A DNA stretch of 64,000 nucleotides from Glandiceps talaboti (taxonomy: Eukaryota > Hemichordata > Enteropneusta > Spengelidae), in NCBI RefSeq assembly GCF_964340395.1, contig NC_135557.1:8313209-8377208 (forward strand), written 5' to 3'. Under the pieces are notes generated by a model. The model was not told where the DNA came from, searched no databases, and worked only from the letters and a program-made list of their open reading frames with translations. Both the position numbers and the translations under genes were made by a program. This document shows, piece after piece, positions 48,850 through 61,500 of this stretch. The stretch's first letter is position 1; the number at the start of each line of letters is the position of its first letter.

Positions 48850-50225
48850 ACGCGTGCTGTATACAACTATATAGTACAGTGGTATTGAAATGTGCTGTAT
48901 ACAACTATAGTACAGTGGTATTGAAACGTGCTGTATACAACTATAGTACAGTGGTATTGAAACGTGCTGTATACAACTATAGTACAGTGGTATTGAAACG
49001 TGCTGTATACAACTATAGTACAGTGGTATTGAAACGTGCTGTTCACAACTATAGTACAGTTGTATGGAAACGTGCTGTATACAACTATAGTACAGTAACA
49101 TTGAAACGTGCTGTATACAACTATAGTACAGTGGTAAGGAAACATGCTGTATACCATTATAGTACAGTTGTATTGAAACGTGCTGTACACAACTATAGTA
49201 GAGTGGTATTGAAACGCGCTGTATACCATTATAGTACAGTGGTATTGAAACGTGCTGTATACTATTATAGTACAGTGGTATTGAAACGTGCTGTACACAA
49301 CTATAGTAGAGTGGTATTGAAACGCGCTGTATACCATTATAGTACAGTGGTATTGAAACGTGCTGTATACCATTATAGTACAGTGGTATTGAAACGTGCT
49401 GTATACTATTATAGTACAGTGGTATTGAAACGTGCTGTATACTATTATAGTACAGTTGTATTGAAACGTGCTGTACACAACTATAGTAGAGTGGTATTGA
49501 AACGCGCTGTATACCATTATAGTACAGTGGTATTGAAACGTGCTGTATACTATTATAGTACAGTGGTATTGAAACGTGCTGTATACAACTATAGTACAGT
49601 GGTATTGAAACGTGCTGTATACTGTTATAGTACAGTGGTATTGAAACGTGCTGTATACTATTATAGTACAGTGGTATTGAAACGTGCTGTACACAACTAT
49701 AGTACAGTGGTATTGAAACGTGCTGTATACAACTATAGTACAGTGGTATTGAAACGTGCTGTATACAACTATAGTACAGTGACATTGAAACGTGCTGTAT
49801 ACAACTATAGTACAGTTGTAATGAAACATGCTGTATACCATTATAGTACAGTTGTATTGAAACGTGCTGTATACTATTATAGTACAGTGGTATTGAAACG
49901 TGCTGTATACAACTATAGTACAGTGGTATTGAAACGTGCTGTATACTATTATAGTACAGTGGTATTGAAACGTGCTGTATACAACTATAGTAGAGTGGTA
50001 TTGAAACGTGCTGTATACAACTATAGTACAGTGGTATTGAAACGTGCTGTATACTATTATAGTACAGTGGTATTGAAACGTGCTGTATACAACTATAGTA
50101 GAGTGGTATTGAAACGTGCTGTATACAACTATAGTACAGTGGTATTGAAACGTGCTGTATACAACTATAGTACAGTGGTATTGAAACGTGCTGTATACTA
50201 TTATAGTACAGTGGTATTACAAAGT
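48850..50225 (+). repeat. 36-bp minisatellite, about 38 copies
   Basis: The unit joins GTGCTGTATACAACTATAGT with ACAGTGGTATTGAAAC. Because 36 is a multiple of three and the unit has no stop in several frames, it gives long open frames: 464 codons on plus (RAVYNYSTVVLK repeats), and 326 and 324 on minus. No start context, splice signal or recognisable domain supports coding. Main variants: AACTAT/CATTAT/TATTAT and ACAGTG/AGAGTG. Confidence 0.95.
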
Positions 50226-50990
50226 CAGTTCAGTAGTAGAGTGACATCCTACCAATCGAATAATACGATTTAATACACATTAACGCACACTATTTCTTAA
50301 CACAATTCTTGCTTATACAACACGTCTCAGGTCTAGTGATAACCATGCGCACGAAGCCATTAACAACCTGATATGTTGACGTCCATACAAGATGATCGCA
50401 TGGGGTCTAAACTCATTGATAGTTGTACATCTTTACCAAAGCAGTTACATTGTATTGCATGTGGTTATCTGTCGCTATATAAAACATAACCATCGTCATC
50501 AAAGTGAAGTTGATTGGTTGACTATATGTACCATTATCACTACTGACATCAACCAACCAACATGAAGAGAAATGACATGATAACGTCTACACTAGCTAAA
50601 TATAACATTAATTGACACGTCTTAAGAACCTGAAACTGACATCTATTAGATGAAGAGATCGTTGCAGGCTATAATTGACCTGTCGAATCCTACATATACC
50701 AAATAAACTCAACCACATGTGACACAATTCTACTTATTTGATATCCACTGCCGCTACTCCAATCAGCTTGAATTTCATTGCAACCAATTAATGTATACAT
50801 GTATATTGAAGACACCAAGCCCGAATCTGATTAAATCAACCAATACTTATCAAAGCTTGAAGGATTTTCCCTTTTTATCAAATTTCATTCATTATCCTGG
50901 AACACAATCATACCTCACTGAAGCTATTCTCAGCTGGGGTTCCAGTGACATTATCAATTGACGTTAAAAAGTATAATACATGGTCATCAG
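50226..50990 (+). promoter_or_regulatory. Region upstream of the SAM-glycosyltransferase gene; weak TATA-like site
   Basis: There is no gene here. CTATATAAAAC at about 50,475-50,485 resembles a TATA box and would give a leader of roughly 480 bases if used. An 80-codon frame at 50,719 starts without ATG and is not supported. The transcription start is unknown. Confidence 0.25.
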
Positions 50991-52557
50991 ATGGCGACGA
51001 AGGCAAAGAAAGAGGAAGAATTCCTTGAGTGGATTGGGAAGTACGATTTGATTACAGCTGAGACAAAACAATGTCTGATTGATAATGAATGTAATTATCT
51101 AGAAATTCTGTCAGATTTTACCAGTGAAGATCTCATACCATTTGACATAAGCTATGGTCAACGGAAAGTATTGGAGAAAGCCATTACTGAGCTACAAGGT
51201 CGGAGGTCAGTGTCAACACCAGATCGAGCTGAACCACACCAACTCCATCAAAGAAAGAAAGGGAAAAATGGCACCACGATACCAAAACTGGATACCAGTG
51301 ATGCACATGTCTCACCTGGGGCTATCTTTCTCTTTGAGTCGTGGAATAAAGAACAGTGTCGTCTACCAGGATTTCACAGACGTCTGATACAACATTTCTG
51401 TGAACGTCACCCTGAAGTTGTTAATGTCTACTCCACGGTGATTGGTGTTCATGTCAGTGAAGAACAGATGAAAGATGCAAAAGATACTGGCGTCACCTTG
51501 CTTCTTGCTAAGAAAAGTGAGTTTTATGAGTATCCAGAAGACTCTCCTAAGTTACAATGGCTGAAATATCATCAAACTTACTATCCCCATCTGTCAGATC
51601 TGCACAACATCAAGCATGTTGTTGGATATAATCCCAAAACCGCGGCTGCTGCGGCTGATTTACGCAAGAATATCTATCCAGAAGCTGAGTTAACTTTAAT
51701 CAACCATGAACATCCAGCACAGGAATGTCTTTCAGCACCAACAGATATTGCAGAGCTTGACAAATTTGAAGACGCCATGCTTAAAATGTCAAGCGTAGCT
51801 CATAAACTGTTTTCTATTGGTCCGAGTATATACCACTATTTTGACAATGCGTATAGAGCAGAGTATGATGGCAAGAAACTGTCGTCAATACCTCATAAGC
51901 TGATATTACCAGAGCCAGGAAAGGGATTTTGCACAGAGAATGTGGCAACAAATAAAAACACACACAAAAAGGTGATATTTACGTATGGCAACTTCGATAA
52001 TCAGAGAGCTGTCGAAAGTTTAGATGAAATAGCAGCAGCAATTGGTAGAGTTGGTGACATGATGAAAGACATCTACAAGCCAGTCCCTGATTGGGTGATT
52101 GCTGGAGTACCTAAACGTAACCGTCTGCGTGTACTGAAGTACTTGAGAACAAATCTTAAATGTTCCCATATTGAAGTAAAGTTGAACCCACCATGCAATG
52201 CTGGGAAATTATTACGCTATCTTCGCCAGAGTCATCTCTGCATAGTTGCCCCATGCTATAAAGATTACAGTTTTGATGGTTTGGAAGCTGTAGCACTTGG
52301 AGTACCTATTGCAACTAAACAGGAGTCTCATGTCGGTGAACTTATCACTCAATATTTCAAGAAATTCAAACAAGACTGTATTCTCGGATATCTTGGATCA
52401 AAGTGGTCCGCTACAATATATGAGAAATTGGATGACACAGAGTTATCCTTTACACAAGCCAAAGAGCTGAGAGAAGAATTCCTGAAATGTAAAGACATAG
52501 CAGATACCTATGACAAATTTGCTGCTGACTTAACAACAAAGATAACGTCATCCCCAG
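50991..52557 (+). CDS. Exon 1: SAM-like and glycosyltransferase-like domains
   Basis: 522 codons plus one base. The whole enzyme-like part is in this single exon. The donor is CCCCAG|GTAGGG. If the intron is retained the frame ends seven codons later at TAA 52,580, giving a 529-aa short form. In the GT motif the conserved acidic position before FDGLE is a lysine (YKDYSFDGLE), with an aspartate one position later, so activity is uncertain. Confidence 0.9.
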
Positions 52558-55500
52558 GTAGGGAGCTGAGATTTTTATAAAAAAATTAATGGCATCATTC
52601 TAGTCCAACAGAATATAAAGTAATCATTACAAATGTAGTAAAATCCTCTTGTAAAAACAAGATTATTACTCTACAAACTAATTTTGTTCATAATCATTAT
52701 GTCACTAGGGGGAACATAAGTACAATCAGTTCTTATAATTTGTCACTTAGAAATTGCAAAGACTAAAATGTATTATCCGACAGAATTCGATAGTTTTCAT
52801 TTTATTCGTGATCAGCCATAATGAGCCCTTTATTTAGGTTAGATTGCAACCAGGCCAGTTACAGATATGCACTTTTTAACACCGCCATAATATTCTTGAG
52901 AGATGGTTGACAAAATATCTCTCAAGTACTCATACAAGACAGTTTTGATATTTTTTATATTCAAATATCAAATGCTAACCTCACTTATGTTTCTCTCTTA
53001 TAAAAACAGCTCCTAATGGATTACCAGTCGATGTCCATTTGGAAAGTATAAAGAAATCAAGTGGAAATAAAGCTGAGCAAGATGATGAACTTCAAGGAAC
53101 ATTTGACAAGTGTGAAGGTCTTCTAAACAGAAAGTCATCAGATGTGGCTAATGATCAAGACAGCTGTGATAGGGTGAAAAGAAGTTGTCAAGACAACAGT
53201 GGAGAGGGTACTAGTGTATCTGATATTGGAGAGGGATCACTAGGACTAACACTTCACTTTCCATATATCTCCAATCTCTATAGATTTGAGGCAAACTGTA
53301 ACTCTGGCATCTTTGCTAAATCATTAGAATCACTGCTGATTACTGATGAAATGAGACAAGAGGCTGCCAAAGTGAAAATGCCACTGAAACTAGAGGCTAG
53401 CTATGACATGGAAAAATTTAAAGAGATTGAAGATTTCTTTACTCAACGTAAGTAAACAATATGTACCCACAATACCATTCCTTGACTGTCACAAAGCTAT
53501 ATCAAAAAGGTTGGCTTTACCAAAAAAATACATGTAATAATTTTAATATGCATACATGATTTGTATAAATGTCACTGTTGACTACGTGACAAAGATCTGG
53601 TTATTATCATTAGTTATCTCATCAATGTATTAGTATTATTAACCTACATGCATACAATTGAACAGTGTAGCGAATGTTTATACCAGGGTACAATGACATT
53701 TATTCAACTTTATGATAACCATTTATTCATTTGAAAACATATTATAGTATTTAGAAAAAAGGATACCCCAAACAATAGTGTACTGGGAGCTTGTTTTCTC
53801 CAGAAACAAATATATCAAGTTGATGTTTGATGTTTAGTAAATCTTGGTTTTGTAACAGCAATACAATACAATTACAACAAACGTAAACTTATTTTGTGAT
53901 CTGTAATGTCTAATACTAACTTTATGTTATTTATTTATCTAGGTGATGGCAGACCCAAGAAAGATATGACAGAATGTATTGATGACACCATAGAGGAAGA
54001 GAGTGATGAAGAATTATTGCCTATTGAAGAATATGGTGAGATAATCTCTGTCTATATTGCACACATTTTGGTGAGATAGTCTCAGACTATATCTTTGTCT
54101 ATATTGTAGACATTTTGGTGAGATAATTTGTCTATATCTCTGTCTATATTGTAGACATTTTGGAGAGATGGGTTATTCGGAGAATATATGGATGTAATTT
54201 ATGTGGATACTTATGTTAATATGCTTCAGGTTATTTAGTATGTACTTAGTATTTTTTAAAGAAAACAACCACACGTGGGTGCTACAGGAAGGTGTTGGAG
54301 ATATGCAATAAATTGTAATACATTCACAGTATTTATTCGTATCATTGCAAAATCTTTCCTTCTGTTCTTAGCAAATGTTTTATCATCTAGAAATTGTTGA
54401 CTGACGTTACATGTAATTTCCCTTTTCTGTCATCTCATTTTATATATTTCAATACAGAGGTCATATTCCTTGAGATGGAGCAACAATTTGACAAGAGTAC
54501 ATTTCCTAAGAAGTACTTACCCATGATATTTGACTCAAAAGAGTGTAGAAGACACAAAGGAATACAGTCTGACATCTTACGAGTAGTGGTACAGATGACA
54601 GAGAGGAATCGACATATTCTTCACTCTAAACAGGAAATCTTAGCATTACTTGGTGTAAGGAAATACCTAGTAACAGATGTAAAAAAGATGGACTTGACTG
54701 GAACAGGTAGAATACAATACTCTACAGTTAATAATTGTTATTTTCATTTCTGTGAAATACCACATACATATAAAGTGCTTGATCACACTCACTGTCCTTA
54801 TACTATAGTGTTCATGTTAAATAATTACATGATGTGAACACCTCCTATATTCTAACTTTCTATTTTTACACATGTAAATAGTTATTAGCCTCTAAGACCT
54901 TTAGTGAATGTTTAAATTTAGGGAATAAACAACTAGCTTTATGAAATAATTAATTGGTGTCACTTGTCTAAATTAACTGTTCCAGAAAGGTGATATTTCA
55001 CGTATGAACAAAGTCCATTCAAATAATAATAATTAATTTAATCTTTTCATCACATGGAGGTGTTTGTAGCGTAGAATATAATATTTCGAAGAAATACTGT
55101 AGCAAGAAGTTTTATGATGACATTTTTCGTTTCTTCTGTTTTAGAACTAGAAGACCTCATTGCAAGAGAAGCTGAAGAGGTTGTGCCTGTAGCTGTAAAG
55201 AAAACACCAAGTCAGCATTTACACAGTTTGCTACCAGAGCACCCTTCAGACTTATCACATTCTATTGGGCATATCATTAATATGTCACAGGATGAAAGAC
55301 AGTCCTTGGAATCCAAAAATAAGAAACTTCTCCTTGACAAACTTATCATACAAGGTCAGCTCAGTGCAGCAAAACAGGAAGTGTCACTGTTAAGTATTAA
55401 ACAACAACAGTTACTGGCTGAGAAAGAAATAGCTGAACAAGCCGCAGTCAAACTGAAGTTACAAGCAGATAAAGTGAAGAGTGCAGATGCTACACCAAAG

Positions 55501-58500
55501 TTAGTGGATCTTGAAAACCAACTGAAACAAAAACAGCAGGTTGTAGGTGACCTTCAGGCAAAACTGTCAGAAGTAGAACATTTCATCTTTATTGAACATC
55601 CTAAGGGGTTGTCATATGAAGCAATTCAAGACCTTGAGGAAAGAATGCAACCAAGCATTCCATCCATGCATATGACCAGTGAGAAAGGTAAACACACAAT
55701 AAATTAATTGTTTATTACACAGTTCTTTACTTCATTGGTAAGACACACAATAGCAAAATTTCATCGCTACAATATCAACACTTTCGTATTGTACTGTGTG
55801 ATGCCATAAACCAAACATCTGTGCATTTTACATCATTTGCATTAAATATCTACATGACTCTGATCAGTACATGGGGTTTGTCCAAAGACTTTTTCCCATA
55901 TATTTCCATATTTCCTAACATTATGTAACTAATTTTTGTCTGACTAGAAAGTATTTTGCATATACCTTGTTGCATTACGAATTATCTTGTAAGTGAAGAC
56001 TCAGGTTGTGTGGGAAGTGTCACCAAATATACAAGATCAGGGGTGCAGGAATCCATGGTGTTAGGAGACGATATAAAGAAAGGGTCTGCAAACATTGCCA
56101 GCAACGCAAAAGGTCTATATCATTAGCAATCATTATGAAAAGTAACTTTGTGTATAACGACAGCTTCTGTACTCTCGGTCTTATATTTCACAGTCACTAT
56201 TAATCTCCAGGAATTCATTAAATTCAATTATTTTTTGATAATTGACTATAGACTTTAACAAACTAATCAGTAAACACAAATACCCAAGTTAAGACATTAT
56301 CAATACTGTTGTTTGTTTTCTTTTTTAATTTAATGTCACCTATATTACTATAGAACTCCATACTGACCAATCACAACAAACACCAATAGACAGTCAAAGT
56401 ATGGATCCAAAGGATGTCTTAAAGCAATCTCTACAAACACCAACAGACAGTGAAAGTATGGATCCAAAGGATGTCTTAAAGCAATCTCGACACTTACCTA
56501 TAGACAGTCAAAGTATGGGTCCAAAGGAAGTCTTAAAGCAAAGAAGTGGAAAATCATCTCAAGGTCAGTATACATAAAGTTTCCACAACTGTGAATTCTT
56601 CACGATAGCCACCATTTCTGTATATCTTCTTTTGAACAGTTAAAGTGAAGAACACCATACCTATCCAGGTAGCCATTATATATGGTGATTGGTAAGGCCA
56701 AGAAAAAAAGTTGTTTGATTCCGGCACCCAACCCCACATAGTTTTTTTACTGCCAACCCTAAACTTGCAAATCAATTGATATTTACAGGAGAAGAAACAG
56801 TTCCTAGGAAACGAATCAAACGTGAAATTGTGAAGGATGAGCATTTAGAAAGAACCATAGAAATGGTACCTCAAGATGAAACACAAGTTCAAGAGGAACG
56901 TTATAAAATAAACAGACAAAAACTCATATCTGATATTAAACCAGATGGTGATTCCACTATGGTGAAAATAGAACAAGGTAAAGTTGAATTATAATACATG
57001 CCAGTGAAGTTAATGTGACAATTTAATACCACCCTAGGTTTGGCACTCTTTACCAAAATTTTGCGAAAGGTAAAGGCATCATCAACATTTTGGTAAAGAG
57101 TGCCAGCCTGAGGGCAGGCATTAAACTTAGATATTGACTGAAGGCATGCATGTCTTCCTAATATTCTGGCTATGCATCATCTCAGACTGATTCGATTTCA
57201 TCTCACATCAACAAGACAATAGCAGCTACATATACATCAACAAATACTTCCAAACACAACAATAGACACCATAAGTCCTAATGACATAACAGAACAACCA
57301 TCATTGTTCTTGTTGACTACAAAGTCCACGAGCTGAAGCAGATAGAGGTTGTTAATTTACAAACCATTTTTTAAATATACAGCTTTTATCACCTTACCTA
57401 TATCAGGCTCATTAATTTTATTTTTGTTAACTAATAAACAAGGTCCATGGAGTATACCAGATCTAGGTAAGTGTTTTGTTAACTGAACAAAGTGCATGGA
57501 GTATACCAGATCTAGGTAAGTGTTTTTTAACTAAACAAAGTGCATAGAGTGTACCAGATCTAGGTAAGTGTTTTGTTCACTAAACAAAGTGCATAGAGTA
57601 TACCAGATCTAGGTAAGTGTTTTGTCAACTAAACAAAGTGCATAGAGTATACCAGATCTAGGTAAGTGTTTTGTTAACTAAACAAAGTGCATAGAGTATA
57701 CCAGATCTAGGTAAGTGTTTTGTTAACTAAACAAAGTGCATAGAGTATACCAGATCTAGGTAAGTGTTTTGTTAACTAAACAAAGTGCATGGAGTACATC
57801 AGATCTAGGTAAGTGTTTTGTTAACTAAACAAAGTGCATAGAGTATACCAGATCTAGGTAAGTGTTTTGTTAACTAAACAAAGTGCATAGAGTATACCAG
57901 ATCTAGGTAAGTGTTTTGTTAACTAAACAAAGTCCATAGAGTATACCAGATCTAGGTAAGTGTTTTGTTAACTAAACAAAGTGCATGGAGTACATCAGAT
58001 CTAGGTAAGTGTAATTCTGTTCACAGTTAACAACCGTCATTACAGTGATCTGTGATGAGGTCTCCAATCACTGTACAGCAACAACCACCATTACAGTCAT
58101 CTGTGATGAGTTTACCAATTACTGTATAGTAACAAACATCATTACAGTCATCTGTGATGAGTCCTCCAATTACTGTACAGTAACAACCATCATTACAGTC
58201 ATCTGTGATGAGTCCTCCAATTACTGTACAGTAACAACCATCATTACAGTCATCTGTGATGAGTTCTCCAATCACTGTACAGTAACAACCATTATTACAG
58301 TCACCTGTGATGAGTTTACCAATTACTGTACAGTAACAAACATCATTACAGTCATCTGTGATGAGTCCTCCAATTACTGTACAGTAACAACCATCATTAC
58401 AGTCATCTGTGATGAGTTCTCCAATTACTGTACAGTAATAACCATCATTGCAGTCACCTGTGATGAGTTCTCCAATTACTGTACAGTAACAACCATCATT

Positions 58501-61500
58501 GCAGTCACCTGTGATGAGTTCTCCAATCACTGTACAGTAACAACCATCATTACAGTCATCTGTGATGAGTTCTCCAATCACTGTATAGTAACAACCATCA
58601 TTACAGTCATCTGTGATGAGTTCTCCAATTACTGTACAGTAACAACCATCATTACAGTCACCTGTGATGAGTTCTCCAATCACTGTACAGTAACAACCAT
58701 CATTACAGTCATCTGTGATGAGTCCCCCAATTACTGTACAGTAACAACCATCATTACAGTCATCTGTAATGAGTCCTCCAATTACTGTACAGTAACAACC
58801 ATCATTGCAGTCACCTGTGATGAGTTCTCCAATCACTGTACAGTAACAACCATCATTGCAGTCACCTGTGATGAGTTCTCCAATCACTGTACAGTAACAA
58901 CCATCATTACAGTCATCTGTGATGAGTCCTCCAATTACTGTACATTAACAACCATCATTACAGTCATCTGTGATGAGTCCTCCAATTACTGTACAGTAAC
59001 AACCATCATTACAGTCATCTGTGATGAGTTCTCCAATTACTGTATAGTAACAACCATCATTGCAGTCACCTGTGATGAGTTCTCCAATCACTGTATAGTA
59101 ACAACCATCATTACAGTCATCTGTGATGAGTTCTCCAATTACTGTACAGTAACAACCATCATTACAGTCACCTGTGATGAGTTCTCCAATTACTGTACAG
59201 TAACAACCATCATTGCAGTCACCTGTAATGAGTCCTCCAATTACTGTACAGTAACAACCATCATTACAGTCATCTGTGATGAGTCCTCCAATTACTGTAC
59301 AGTAACAACCATCATTACAGTCACCTGTAATGAGTCCTCCAATTACTGTACAGTAACAACCATCATTACAGTCATCTGTGATGAGTTCTCCAATTACTGT
59401 ACAGTAACAACCATCATTACAGTCATCTGTGATAAGTTCTCCAATCACTGTACAGTAACAACCATCATTACAGTCATCTGTGATAAGTTCTCCAATCACT
59501 GTACAGTAACAACCACCATTACAGTCATCTGTGATGAGTTTACCAATTACTGTATAGTAACAACCATCATTACAGTCATCTGTGATAAGTTCTCCAATCA
59601 CTGTACAGTAACAACCATCATTACCGTCACATGTGATGAGGCCTCCATTCATTGTACAGCAACAAACATCATTAGTGATGTGACAATGAATATTCATGTC
59701 TAGGTTCACAGTTATGCAAATTTCCTCTCAGATAGTGAAAGAAATTTGGAATTCATTTCCAAGAAATTGTTTGACTCCCTGAGTAGAAATTTTTATTACT
59801 ATTATCCTTAGTCATCTGTGATGAATTGTCCAATCACTGTACAGCAAAAAACCCACAGCATTAATTAGTCATCTATGATGAGTTCTCCAATCATTACAAA
59901 GTCATCAGATCCTTCGTCACACATGATGAGTTGTCCAATCACTGTAAAGCAACAACCATCATTACAGTCATCTGTGATGAGTCCTCCAATCACTGCACAG
60001 TAACAACCATCATTACAATCACCTGTGATGAGTCCTCTAATTACTGTAGAGTAACAACCATCATTACAGTCATCTGTGATGAGTTCTCCAATCACTTTAC
60101 AGCAACAACCATCATTACAGTCATCTGTGATGAGTTCTCCAATTACCGTACAGTAAAAACCATCATTGCAATCACCTGTGATGAGTTCTCCAATTACTGT
60201 ACAGTAACAACCATCATAACAGTCATCTGTGATGAGTTCTCCAATTACTGTACAGTAACAACCATCATTACAGTCATCTAGCTGTGATGAGTTCTCCAAT
60301 TACTGTACAGTAACAACCATCATTACAGTCATCTGTGATGAGTTCTCCAATTACTGTACAGTAACAACCATCATTACAGTCACCTTTGATGAGTTCTCCA
60401 ATCACTGTACAGTAACAACCATCATTACAGTCACCTGTGATGAGTTCTCCAATTACTATACAGTAACAACCATCATTACAGTCATCTGTGATGAGTTCTC
60501 CAATTACTGTACAGTAACAACCATCATAACAGTCATCTGTGATGAGTTCTCCAATTACTGTACAGTAACAACCATCATTACAGTCATCTGTGATGAGTTC
60601 TCCAATTACTGTACAGTAACAACCATCATTACAGTCATCTGTGATGAGTTCTCCAATTACTGTACAGTAACAACCATCATTACAGTCATCTGTGATGAGT
60701 CCTCCAATTACTGTACAGTAACAACCATCATTACAGTCATCTGTGATGAGTTCTCCAATTACTGTATAGTAACAACCATCATTACAGTCATCTGTGATGT
60801 GTTCTCCAATTACTGTACAGTAAGAACCATCATTTCAGTCACCTGTGATGAGTTCTCCAATTACTGTACAGTAACAACCATCATTACAGTCATCTGTGAT
60901 GAGTTCTCCAATTACTGTACAGTAACAACCATCATTACAGTCATCTGTGATGAGTCCTCCAATTACTGTACAGTAACAAACATCATTGCAGTCACATATG
61001 ATGAGTCCTCCAATTACTGTACAGTAAAACAACCATCATTGCAGTCACCTGTGATGAGTTCTCCAATTACTGTACAGTAACAACCATCATTACAGTCATC
61101 TGTGATGAGTTCTCCAATTACTGTACAGTAACAACCATCATTACAATCACCTGTGATGAGTTCTCCAATCACTGTACAGCAACAACCATCATTACAGTCA
61201 TCTGTGATGATCGAGTCCCCCAATTACTGTACAGTAACAACCATCATTGCAGTCATCTGTAATGAGTCCTCCAATTACTGTACAGTAACAAACATCATTG
61301 CAGTCACATGTGATGAGTCCTCCAATTACTGTACAGTAACAACCATCATTGCAGTCACCTGTGATGAGTTCTCCAATTACTGTACAGTAACAGCCATCAT
61401 TACAATCACCTGTGATGAGTTCTCCAATTACTGTACAGTAACAACCATCATTACAGTCATCTGTGATGAGTTCTCCAATCACTGTACAGTAACAACCATT

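Noticed and set aside
48805-50273. Three long open frames (324-464 codons) in the 36-bp array
   Set aside because: They follow from a stop-free unit whose length is a multiple of three; the same holds on both strands, and no family is recognisable.
51154-51387. 77-codon frame overlapping exon 1 of the second gene
   Set aside because: Out-of-frame shadow of the glycosyltransferase-like exon.
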